Origin: Bifidobacterium italicum
GTDB taxonomy: Bacteria; Actinomycetota; Actinomycetes; Actinomycetales; Bifidobacteriaceae
DNA: 64,000 bases
Reading direction: 5' to 3'
Assembly (NCBI RefSeq): GCF_002286915.1
Contig: NZ_MVOG01000003.1
Coordinates: 48,362-112,361, forward strand
Positions 35,688 to 43,712 of the stretch are shown here, in pieces. The notes under the pieces are model-generated. The model ran no database searches. It was not told where the DNA came from and saw nothing but the letters and a program-made list of their open reading frames with translations. Both the position numbers and the translations under genes were made by a program. The stretch's first letter is position 1; every line of letters starts with the position of its first letter.

Positions 35688-37286
35688 TCAGTCGGTCAGC
35701 TGCGTGGCGTCGAGGTCGCCGTCGGCCGCATCGAAGGCCGTCGTCGGCGCGTCGTCGACGGCGGCATGGCCGTCCGTGTCGGTCTCGGCCACGTCGATGA
35801 CCTCGGTCGTGCTCTCCTCGACATGCGGCGCCGCGTCGGCCTCGCCGGCCTCGCCGGTGCCGTCCCCATGCTCGTGATCGGGCATCGTCGGCGCCGGCGG
35901 GACGATGGGCGCGTGCTGCGCGTGGTCGTCGATGAGCACCGTCGTGTCGGCGTCGCCGGCGTCATCGGCGTCGGCGTCGTTGTCGGATTCGACGAAGGCG
36001 TTGACGACGGACATGTTGTCGGTCGAATGCGCGTTGTCGACGCCGAGGCCGAAGCCGGCGAAGGCGTTCGCGAACATCGAACGCAGCTCGGAGACGCGCT
36101 GCGTGATGTCGGCCTCGCGGCTCTGCAGGTCGCCGATGCGCTTCGTCAGGCCGTCGAGTTCGGACTGCGCGGCGCGGCGGCGCTGCTCGATCTGGTTGCT
36201 CGCCTCCTCGCTCGCCTTGCGCACCGTCTGCGCGGACTCCTCGTCCGCCTCCTTGCGCTTGCGCGCGGCGTAGGCGTCGGCCTCCTCGCGGATCTGCTTC
36301 GCCTCGGCGATCTGCGTCTCGGCCTCCTCCTTGGCCTGCTGGCGGCGCTCCTCGAGGTTCTTGAGCAGCTCGGCGACCTTCTTCGTCGCCTCGTCCTGCT
36401 GCGCGGCGATGTCGGCGCGGATCTGCTCGACCTCGGCGTTGACCTGGCTCATCGTCTTCGTGCGGTTGACCTCGGCCGTGTCGGTGATCTCCTGCGCGTG
36501 CGACTTCGCGGAGTCGGTGATCTCGCCGGCCTTGCGCTGCGCCTCGGTCATCAGCTTCGAGACCTGTTCGCGTACGTCGGCGAGCTTCTTGTTCGCGTCG
36601 GCGAGCGCCGTCTCGATCTGGTCGTTCGTCTCGCTCTTGAGGCGCGCGATCTCCTCGTTCGCGCTGCGGCGCTGGTCGCTGATCTGCTGCGTCGCCTGCG
36701 CGCGCAGCTCGGCGAGCTCGCGCTCCTGCGACGCCTTCTCGGCCTCGAGTCGCTTGACGTGCTCCTCGCGCGAGTTCGTCAGCTCGAGGTCGAGCGTCTG
36801 GCGCTGCTCGCTGACCATCTTCGCCGTCGACGCCTTGAGCTGGCTCGCCTCCTGCTGCGCGTTCGTGATGATCGTCGTCGCCTCGTTCTGCGCGTTCTTG
36901 AGCATCGTGTCCGCCTTGGCCTGGGCGTCGTCGACGAGATGCTGCGCATCGAGCTTCGCGTTGTTGATCAACGTCTGCGACTGCGACTGCGCCTCGACCC
37001 GGGCGCTCGCCGCGTCCTTCTTCGCGCGTTCGAGCAGCTCGGTGCTCGTCTGTTCGGCGGAGGCGAGCATCTGCTGCGCGTTCGCGCCGAGCGACGCGAA
37101 GGAGTTGTCCGAGCTGGCCTTGCGGTTCTTCTCCTCCTGCAGCTGCGCCTGGAGCTGCAGCACGGTGTCGTCCCCGGCCTTCACCTGTTCGCGCAGACGG
37201 TCGATCGTCGTCTGCGCCGCAATCATCGCCTCATCCACACGTTCTTTGTCGTAGCCACGCAGCACGACCGGGAATCGCTCAACCAT
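35688..37286 (-). CDS. Large DivIVA-like coiled-coil protein
   Basis: The 532-residue protein opens with MVERFPVVLRGYDKERVDEAM, the membrane-binding start seen in DivIVA/Wag31. A very long coiled coil rich in Gln, Glu, Lys and Ala follows from about 30 to 420, then a C-terminal acidic region of about 120 residues rich in Asp/Glu/Thr. It is much longer than Wag31 and closer in style to polarity scaffolds such as Scy/FilP of actinobacteria, though I cannot assign orthology. It likely organises the cell pole or septum. GAAAGGAATGACTA precedes the ATG. It is probably monocistronic. Confidence 0.7.
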   Translation of the reverse strand: MVERFPVVLRGYDKERVDEAMIAAQTTIDRLREQVKAGDDTVLQLQAQLQEEKNRKASSDNSFASLGANAQQMLASAEQTSTELLERAKKDAASARVEAQSQSQTLINNAKLDAQHLVDDAQAKADTMLKNAQNEATTIITNAQQEASQLKASTAKMVSEQRQTLDLELTNSREEHVKRLEAEKASQERELAELRAQATQQISDQRRSANEEIARLKSETNDQIETALADANKKLADVREQVSKLMTEAQRKAGEITDSAKSHAQEITDTAEVNRTKTMSQVNAEVEQIRADIAAQQDEATKKVAELLKNLEERRQQAKEEAETQIAEAKQIREEADAYAARKRKEADEESAQTVRKASEEASNQIEQRRRAAQSELDGLTKRIGDLQSREADITQRVSELRSMFANAFAGFGLGVDNAHSTDNMSVVNAFVESDNDADADDAGDADTTVLIDDHAQHAPIVPPAPTMPDHEHGDGTGEAGEADAAPHVEESTTEVIDVAETDTDGHAAVDDAPTTAFDAADGDLDATQLTD

Positions 37287-37520
37287 TAGTCATTCCTTTC
37301 GCGAAAGGGTGTTCGCAGGACCTTCATGTGCGTCGGCGACGCACATCCACAGCATGAACTCTAGTCTATGCATATCGCCGGGCGGTGCCGCAACACGCGG
37401 AAACTCACATTGAGCGCAAAACCGCGGCGCCACCGCGGCCATACGACTCATGGCCGGCGCATCGGCTTTCCCCCATCCTTCGACGGCAGTATGTGTGTGA
37501 CCTCACCCACGAACTGCCAT

Positions 37521-38198
37521 CTACAGCAGGATGTCCTCGCTCGTCGGCTGCAGATAGTAGCGGGCCGAGGCGCGCACGAGGTCCTTGCCTGCCTGGATCT
37601 GCTGGCGCAGCGACAGGCCGTGCTGCGGATGCGGCTGCTCGTTGACGAGCGGGAGGTTGACGAATCCGCCCATCGTGTCGCCGCGCTGCGCCGCCCATTC
37701 CTGCAGATGGTAGAACAGCGCATTGCAGACGAAGGTGCCGGCGTCCGAGCTCAGCGTCGCCGGGATGTCGTCCTTCGCGAAGGCGTTGAGGATCGCGCGC
37801 AGCGGCAGTCCGGTCCAGTACGCCGCCGGACCGTGCTCGTTGATGACGCGGCGCCCCGGAATGACGTTCTCGGCGTCGGGCCGGGTCGTGTCCTTGAGGT
37901 TGATCGCGCATCGCTCGAGCAGGATGCCGCGCGCCGCGCGTTTGAGCCCGGTCGCGATGACGATGTTCGGCTGCACCTGCTCGAGTGTGTCGTGCAGCTG
38001 CGCCCATCCGTTGCGGAAGCTGACCGGCACATGCACGGCATGCACGTCGATTGCGACGTCGTGCAGCGGGTCCTCGATGTTGTCCCGGTCGACGTCGACG
38101 CCTTCGTTCGCGAGCGCGTCGGGCACGACGAGCGACGGGTTCACGCTGACGCCCTCATAGGGGTCGAATCCGGAAATCACGACGGTAAGTTGCTCCAT
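37521..38198 (-). CDS. pcp: Pyroglutamyl-peptidase I family protein with altered active site
   Basis: Pcp removes N-terminal pyroglutamate from peptides in the cytoplasm. The 225-residue protein has ISGFDPYEGVSVNPS, the catalytic Glu in LLERCAIN (Glu95) and the nucleophile Cys in SSDAGTFVCNALFYH (Cys158). In the third catalytic motif, normally FIHVP or similar, it reads FVNLPLVNEQ, so Asn181 stands where the catalytic His is expected; the codon is AAC. Activity is therefore doubtful. GGGGAG precedes the ATG. The spacer on its 5' side has no gene. Confidence 0.85.
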   Translation of the reverse strand: MEQLTVVISGFDPYEGVSVNPSLVVPDALANEGVDVDRDNIEDPLHDVAIDVHAVHVPVSFRNGWAQLHDTLEQVQPNIVIATGLKRAARGILLERCAINLKDTTRPDAENVIPGRRVINEHGPAAYWTGLPLRAILNAFAKDDIPATLSSDAGTFVCNALFYHLQEWAAQRGDTMGGFVNLPLVNEQPHPQHGLSLRQQIQAGKDLVRASARYYLQPTSEDILL

Positions 38199-38498
38199 GT
38201 CTCCCCAGTGTAGACGCGCGGCGCAGATGCTGCAGTGTGAACGTACGTCAGCATAACCACGCGCCCCATAGTCGCGCGCCACCATGAACATCCGCCGCAC
38301 CGGCATGCATCCCGCATGCATCTCTGCTGAGCGGTGGCATTTCGCGCGACTACCCCACCTATCAACCTCCAAAACCGCACGATTCCGCGGGGCATACTCG
38401 CCTACCCGCAGGAAAAATGCACCCTCCCAGCCGAGATACCAGCGAACCGCCACCCGACACGGACCTACACAGCCGTAGACACACGCACAACAACGCAA
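38199..38498. other. Intergenic spacer between pcp and ispD
   Basis: There is no credible gene or repeat here. The sequence is less GC-rich than its surroundings and presumably holds the pcp promoter. The short open frames have no ribosome binding site. Confidence 0.5.
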
Positions 38499-38537
38499 AA
38501 CGCGGCGCACAGGAGCTGTACTCCCATGCGCCGCGTT
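38499..38537 (-). terminator. Terminator after ispD
   Basis: An 11-bp stem (AACGCGGCGCA with TGCGCCGCGTT) is followed on the minus strand by TTGCGTTGTTGTG. It lies 30 bp after the ispD stop. Confidence 0.8.
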
Positions 38538-38567
38538 CGTCTTCGCAGCTGATCCAGCGCAGCCGAT

Positions 38568-39392
38568 TCAACTCAGCGCCTGCTGGAACATCGTGTGCAC
38601 CTGCTGCTTGGCGGCTGCCTTCGTGATCTCGCCGGCGATGAGCGTCGCGAACGGCATGTCGTCGCGCGTCGTGACCTTCATGTTGAGCGGCGAGCCGCCG
38701 ACGATCGCCACCGGCGTATCCGGCAGGTAGTCGACGACGACGCGCGTGTCGTCGGTCGGGCGGAAATCGGGGTCGTCGGACGCGAGCGCGTAGGCCTCGT
38801 GGATCGTCGCGAAGCGGAAGGCCTGCGGCGTCTGCGCGCGGTACGAGTGGCGCCGTTCGGGCACCGACTTGACGCCCTGCCGGTCGCCGAGGTCCTCGGT
38901 GAGCAGGATCGTGTCCGTCGACGGGCACGCGACGGTGGCCGCGTCGAACTCCTCGAGCGCGTCGATGCAGCCGTCGATCTGCGACTGCGTGACGAAGGGC
39001 CGCACCGAATCGTGGATGAGGATCTTCGCGTCGCCGGGCACGCCGGCGGCCGACAGCGTCTCGAGCGCCGCGGCCGTGCTGTCCGCGCGTTCGGCGCCGC
39101 CGTCGATGACGGCGCGCACCTTCGTGGCGCCGCCGTCGCGGATGAGCTGTTCGATCGCGGCTCGCACCTGCGCGTTGACGACGACGATGATGTCGCTGAC
39201 ACGCGCGTTGCGTTCGAAGGCGTCGATGCTCCACCCGACGATCGGCCTGCCGTCGATCGCGACGAGCTGCTTGGGGTTGTCGGGGTCGAAGCGCAGGCCC
39301 GAGCCGGCGGCGAGCACGACGGCGACGACCGGCGCATCGTGGCGTCCCTGAGCCTGCTCGCCGTCCGTTGTGGTCACGTTCTGTTGTTCCAT
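38568..39392 (-). CDS. ispD: 2-C-methyl-D-erythritol 4-phosphate cytidylyltransferase
   Basis: IspD transfers CMP to MEP in the non-mevalonate isoprenoid pathway. The 274-residue protein has the nucleotide loop VLAAGSGLRFDPDNPKQ (about 26-42), HDSVRPF and the C-terminal TDDTRVVVDYL-type motif. It is longer than typical IspD (about 230), with an N-terminal extension of about 20 residues and extra sequence around 110-120. Ribitol-5-phosphate cytidylyltransferase (TarI) is related, but no teichoic acid gene is nearby. GCAAAGGATC precedes the ATG. It lies downstream of pgeF. Confidence 0.82.
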   Translation of the reverse strand: MEQQNVTTTDGEQAQGRHDAPVVAVVLAAGSGLRFDPDNPKQLVAIDGRPIVGWSIDAFERNARVSDIIVVVNAQVRAAIEQLIRDGGATKVRAVIDGGAERADSTAAALETLSAAGVPGDAKILIHDSVRPFVTQSQIDGCIDALEEFDAATVACPSTDTILLTEDLGDRQGVKSVPERRHSYRAQTPQAFRFATIHEAYALASDDPDFRPTDDTRVVVDYLPDTPVAIVGGSPLNMKVTTRDDMPFATLIAGEITKAAAKQQVHTMFQQALS

Positions 39393-39435
39393 GGTTGATC
39401 CTTTGCGAGAAATCCAATGGTTGGTCGGTGCGCGT

Positions 39436-40674
39436 TCACTGGCGCACGATGAGCGCGAGCATGCGCCCCTCGTGTTCCTTGTGCGCGAGCTGCGCGCGGC
39501 GGTGCGAGAACCACAGCGGGTTCTCGAGCGTGCACATGCTGTGGCGGATGCCCTTGATGCGTTCGTCGAGTTCGGGGTCGCCCTCGTTGTCCTCGCGGCA
39601 CAGCTGCCGCAGTTCCTCATCCTGCGACAGGTACTGCGTGGCCGCGTTGACGCGCGGCTGCGACGAGAAGATGTGCTTCGGGGAGACGCCCGCCTCCTCG
39701 AGCGCCTGCAGAGCCGCCTTGTTGATGTCGATGCCGGGGCCGCCGAAGCGCGTGAGCGTGAAGGTGCCGGGGAACTTCGCGTCGAAGGCGTCGGCGATCT
39801 CGTCGCCGGTCTCGTAGCAGTCGCCGCAGATCGCCGGGCCGAGCGTCGCGAGGATGTGCGCGGGGTCGGCGCCCTTGTGCTTCATCATCCCGACCGTCTC
39901 GGCGATGACGCCGGCCATCAGACCCTTGCGCCCGCAGTGCGCGGCGGCGATGACGCCGGCGACCGGATCGGCGAGCAGCACCGGCAGGCAGTCGGCGGCG
40001 AACACGCCGAGCGCGATGCCGGTCTTCGTCGTCACCTGCGCGTCGCCTTCGATGATCTGCACGGCCCCGTCGACCGATTCGACGTCGTCGACGCCGTCGC
40101 TCGGACGCTGCACGGCGATCGCGCCGTCCTCCCCGCGCACGGCGGTGCGCTGCGTGCCCGAGGCGTCGAAGCCGAAGGTCGCGTTCTCGGTGAACACGTC
40201 GTCGGCGTCGACCGCCTTCGCCGAATGCACCTGGTTGATGATCGACAGCTTCGCGTGCAGCTCGTTCGCGAGCGCGTCGCGGTTCGCGCGCACATGCGCC
40301 GGGTCGTCGCCGGATTTGCCGCCGAGGTTGAAGTGCGCCCATTCGTCGGTGCTCACGCCGCCGAGTCGCGTCGTGTAGACGACGTTGATGCCGGGGGCGA
40401 GCACGATCGGGATCGTCACCGGGATCGGGTTGCCTTCGTCGTCGGTCGGTTCGATCGCCGAACTGTCGAGGATCGCGTCGTCGTACTGTTTGCCGTCGGC
40501 GTCCTTGGCGTCGTGTTCGCGCGCCGCCTTGTCCTGTTCCTCCATCGTCTTCTTGCCGTGCGCCTGCACCGCCTGCAGCAGGTCGTCGAGATCGATCTGC
40601 GTCGGCTGGTGCCCGGCGTCGTTGTGCTGTGCGCTCGCCCCATCCGGCTGCGCGTCATGTGCTGTTTCGCTCAT
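39436..40674 (-). CDS. pgeF: Peptidoglycan editing factor PgeF/YfiH-family protein with N-terminal extension
   Basis: The product resembles the laccase-domain PgeF family, which hydrolyses nonstandard peptidoglycan precursors or acts on nucleosides. Zinc ligands are visible as His150 (INQVHSAK), Cys229 (AADCLPVLL) and His246 (AAHCGRKGL). Residues 1-85 are a charged, low-complexity N-terminal extension, and about 155-210 form an extra Asp/Val-rich insert between the first and second metal motifs. At 412 residues it is far longer than the usual 240-260. The ATG at 40672-40674 is taken; a GTG lies three codons upstream. The role of the extra parts is unknown. Confidence 0.82.
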   Translation of the reverse strand: MSETAHDAQPDGASAQHNDAGHQPTQIDLDDLLQAVQAHGKKTMEEQDKAAREHDAKDADGKQYDDAILDSSAIEPTDDEGNPIPVTIPIVLAPGINVVYTTRLGGVSTDEWAHFNLGGKSGDDPAHVRANRDALANELHAKLSIINQVHSAKAVDADDVFTENATFGFDASGTQRTAVRGEDGAIAVQRPSDGVDDVESVDGAVQIIEGDAQVTTKTGIALGVFAADCLPVLLADPVAGVIAAAHCGRKGLMAGVIAETVGMMKHKGADPAHILATLGPAICGDCYETGDEIADAFDAKFPGTFTLTRFGGPGIDINKAALQALEEAGVSPKHIFSSQPRVNAATQYLSQDEELRQLCREDNEGDPELDERIKGIRHSMCTLENPLWFSHRRAQLAHKEHEGRMLALIVRQ

Positions 40675-40741
40675 ACCGCTCACTTTAGCGCCTGACGCGC
40701 GCCGACGGACGACTCCCTAAGCTCAGGCAATAACGGACCGG

Positions 40742-42334
40742 CTATTCCGCTTTGAGCGTCGGCTTCTTCGTGCGCGAACGCAGCGCCGCGTTGACGGGCA
40801 CCTCGACGTCGAGCGGCAGCGAGAAGACGTGGGCCGGGTTGTTGACCATCGGCACGTCGTTGCCGTCGGCGTCGCGGATGCCGTGGTCGGGCACGACGTA
40901 GACGAGCGGCGCGCGTCCCGGCAGCAGGAACTCGACGGTCTGCCCCGGCTCGATCTTGTTGCGGCTCATGATCGTCACGCGGCCGCCTTCGTCGGGGCTC
41001 CATCCGAGCGTTTCGCCGACGACGAGCCATTCGCGGAAGTACGCGCTGCGGTCGGTGTTCTGCGTCACCTTGCGCTCCGGATAGTAGAAGCCGGTGCTGT
41101 AGTCGCGGTGCGCGACCTTGTACGGCTCCTCCATCAGCCAATCGGGCAGTTCGATGTGCGGCGCCGGACGCACGGCGGCGTGCAGCCAGCCGTCGGCGGT
41201 CTCCTCGGCGTACGCGCGCTGGCGGTCGAGTCCGCTGCGGCGCGCCGCGCGGTTCGAGATCTCGTCGGTGGCGGCTGCAGCGGCCGCGTTCGCCATGCCG
41301 TCGGCGGCTTCGTCGGCGTCCGGCGCCTCTCCTTCGTCGTTCGCGCTGTCCCAGTTCGGCATGCCGCAGAACGCTGCGTCGGCGTTCACCATGATCGTAT
41401 CGGCGCCGTCCAGGTCGTCAGCAGTCTCGCCGGCGCGCACGACGCGGTCATGGAACGGCTTGAGCTCGTTGCCGTCCTCGTCCTCGAAGCCGCGCTGCAC
41501 CATGTATGCGTCGACGGCGGTCTTGTAGGCGTTCGTCATCGCGGCCACGTAGTACGCCGACTTCGAACGTCCTTCGATCTTGAGCGACGTGGCGCCCGAA
41601 TCGATCAGATCGTCGATGTGCGCCATCATGTTCATGTCCTGCGAGTTGAACAGGTAGGTGCCTTGCTCGGTCTCTTCGACCGGGAACACCTGCCCGGGCC
41701 GTTTCTCCTCGACGAGCGAATACTTCCAGCGGCACGGCTGCGCGCATTCGCCGTGGTTTCCGTCGCGGCCGGTGAGGTAGTTCGAGATGAGGCAGCGGCC
41801 GGAGAACGCCATGCACATCGACCCGTGGACGAAGGTCTCGATGTCGAGGTCGTCGGGGATGTTCGCGCGGATGTCGCGCACGGCCTGCAGATCCATCTCG
41901 CGCGCGAGCACGACGCGCCGCGCCCCGAGCTCGTACAAGGCGTTCGCCGCGAGGTAGTTCGTGACGCCGGCCTGCGTGGACACATGCAGTTCGAGTTCCG
42001 GCGCGATGCGGCGCGCGAGCATCATGACGCCGATGTCGGTGACGATGAGCGCGTCGACGCCGGTCGTCTTGAGATCGTTGATGTACGCCTCGATCGCCGT
42101 GATCTCGTTGTTCCTCGGCAGGATGTTGAGCGTGACGTAGACGCGCGCGCCGCGTTCGTGCGCGTAGCGTGCGCCTTCGGCGAAGTCCTCGATGCTCAGG
42201 TTGCGCGGCGCTGAGCGCATGCCGAAGGCCTTGCCGCCGCAGTACACGGCGTCCGCGCCGTAGTCGACGGCCGTCTTCAGTCCGCGCAGGTTGCCTGCCG
42301 GCGCGAGCACCTCTGGTTTCACACGACGTTTCAT
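40742..42334 (-). CDS. Peptidase U32-family protein (RlhA/TrhP type)
   Basis: Proteins of this family hydroxylate RNA (23S C2501 or tRNA U34) rather than cut peptides. The 530-residue protein has PEVLAPAGNLRGLKTAVDYGADAVYCGG, the HVSTQAGVTNY motif and four cysteines that fit the Fe-S site: Cys174 and Cys181 (SMCMAFSGRC), Cys197 and Cys201 (ECAQPC). Between about 300 and 395 an acidic, Ala-rich insert interrupts the domain. The C-terminal part has a beta-barrel of the U32_C type. GAGGAATCGGGC precedes the ATG. Exact RNA target unknown. Confidence 0.85.
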   Translation of the reverse strand: MKRRVKPEVLAPAGNLRGLKTAVDYGADAVYCGGKAFGMRSAPRNLSIEDFAEGARYAHERGARVYVTLNILPRNNEITAIEAYINDLKTTGVDALIVTDIGVMMLARRIAPELELHVSTQAGVTNYLAANALYELGARRVVLAREMDLQAVRDIRANIPDDLDIETFVHGSMCMAFSGRCLISNYLTGRDGNHGECAQPCRWKYSLVEEKRPGQVFPVEETEQGTYLFNSQDMNMMAHIDDLIDSGATSLKIEGRSKSAYYVAAMTNAYKTAVDAYMVQRGFEDEDGNELKPFHDRVVRAGETADDLDGADTIMVNADAAFCGMPNWDSANDEGEAPDADEAADGMANAAAAAATDEISNRAARRSGLDRQRAYAEETADGWLHAAVRPAPHIELPDWLMEEPYKVAHRDYSTGFYYPERKVTQNTDRSAYFREWLVVGETLGWSPDEGGRVTIMSRNKIEPGQTVEFLLPGRAPLVYVVPDHGIRDADGNDVPMVNNPAHVFSLPLDVEVPVNAALRSRTKKPTLKAE

Positions 42335-42409
42335 GCCCGATTCCTCCTGTTGCCGCCGCGCGTGGCGATGTCCTTGCGCCCGCGCGACCCCGTTTTCGCC
42401 GCAGACCAG

Positions 42410-42625
42410 TCTAACCGCAACGCCACCCCGTCCGAAGCCGTCCCGCTTCCGTCCACATCCACGCAGCGTCCCGATCCATCGACCATCCCGACAGACCTAC
42501 CCCACAACGGCCGGCTTCCGTCCCGATCCATCGACCCCACCGATAAACCGACCCGCGAAGCAGCCCGATCGGGGGCCGAATCGTCGAGGCCGACGACAAA
42601 ACGCACCGCTCTCAGCCCGGTAACC
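42410..42625. repeat. Intergenic C-rich repeat island D
   Basis: About four units of the same family as islands A-C, with CTTCCGTCCCGATCCATCGAC occurring once in near-consensus form and CCGATAAACCGACCCGC. It fills the gap between the U32 gene and the aldo/keto reductase terminator. Confidence 0.75.
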
Positions 42626-42650
42626 GCCGCACACCGGCCCGCAACGCGAC

Positions 42651-42693
42651 GGGCCGGTCCCACGCCACCTTCTGACGTGCGTGGGACCGGCCC
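42651..42693 (-). terminator. Terminator after the aldo/keto reductase gene
   Basis: Arms GGGCCGGTCCCACGC and GCGTGGGACCGGCCC (15 bp) enclose a 13-nt loop. It starts 20 bp after the stop codon. Confidence 0.8.
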
Positions 42694-42712
42694 TGCATAC
42701 GCTGCCGAGATG

Positions 42713-43576
42713 TCAGCCGAGCGTCGCGAGCTCCTCCGGCGTCAGTTCAAGGTCGCCGGCCTTGAGCGAATCGAGGATCGTCGCCGGACGGTGCGCGCCC
42801 GGGATGACGAACACATGGTCGCCCTTGGCGAGCTCCCAGGCGAGCACTACCTGCTGGTAGCTGACGCCGCGGCGTTCGGCGATCGCGCGGAACGGATCGA
42901 ACTTTGACTCGTCCTTCGGCTTGCGGAAGCCGCCGAGCGGGCTCCAGCACACGAAGCTGATGCCGATCCGGGCCGCATGCTCGAGCGTGTCCGCCGTCTC
43001 CGTGTAGATCGGCGAATACTGGTTCTGCACGGCGATCAGCTTCTCGCCGAGGATCTCCTGCGCGATGTCCATCTGTTCGATCGACGCGTTCGACACGCCC
43101 GCCTCGCGCGCCACGCCTTCGTCGACGAGCTGCTTGATCGCCTCGATCGATTCGCCGTACGGGATGCCCGGATCGGGCCGGTGGAAGTACAGCAGGTCGA
43201 TCGTGTCCACGCCGAGCGCAAGCGCGCTTTCCTTCGCGCGCCGGATCAGGTTCTCCGGCGACCCGTCGACGGCCCATGTCGGCTTGCCGTCGGTGAAGTT
43301 GCGGTAGTGCCCGACCTTCGTCGCGATGAGCACCTCGTCCTTCGGGCCGTCCCAGCTGGCCATCGCCTCGCGCACGAGCTTCTCGCCGGTCTGCTCCTCG
43401 CCGCCCGAGCAGTAGTACGCCCACGCCGTGTCGACCTGGCGGCAGCCGGCGTCGAGCGCCGCATGGATCGTCTCGACGCCCATGTTCGGCCCCAGATTGT
43501 TCTCAATGGTCAGCGGCATTTCGCCCAGACCGATCGCCGTCGTGTCGAACGGCCCCAAGTTCCTGTGCAGTACCAT
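42713..43576 (-). CDS. Aldo/keto reductase
   Basis: A 287-residue AKR-superfamily oxidoreductase, NADPH-dependent, substrate unknown. The catalytic tetrad can be placed as Asp49 and Tyr54 or Tyr55 (QVDTAWAYYCSGG), Lys87 (IATKVGHY) and the His in LLYFHRPDPG. The cofactor site is near ISFVCWSPLGG and the C-terminal VIPGAHRP. The ATG at 43574-43576 with GAAGGAGCAGCG just upstream marks a separate gene, although the frame is open into the DUF2207 gene before it. Confidence 0.9.
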   Translation of the reverse strand: MVLHRNLGPFDTTAIGLGEMPLTIENNLGPNMGVETIHAALDAGCRQVDTAWAYYCSGGEEQTGEKLVREAMASWDGPKDEVLIATKVGHYRNFTDGKPTWAVDGSPENLIRRAKESALALGVDTIDLLYFHRPDPGIPYGESIEAIKQLVDEGVAREAGVSNASIEQMDIAQEILGEKLIAVQNQYSPIYTETADTLEHAARIGISFVCWSPLGGFRKPKDESKFDPFRAIAERRGVSYQQVVLAWELAKGDHVFVIPGAHRPATILDSLKAGDLELTPEELATLG

Positions 43577-43712
43577 CGCTGCTCCTTCGCGGTTGTTGAC
43601 GATTCGGCGCGGCGCCCCATACGGCGCGCGCCCCGTCACCATCATAGAAATCGCCCGGTAATTCCCGCACCGCACGCCGCACGCCCCCGCGTCGCACGCC
43701 CCTGCGCGGGGC

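Noticed and set aside
38284..38552. Small plus-strand frames between pcp and ispD
   Set aside because: No ribosome binding site and basic, low-information composition; one runs through the ispD terminator.
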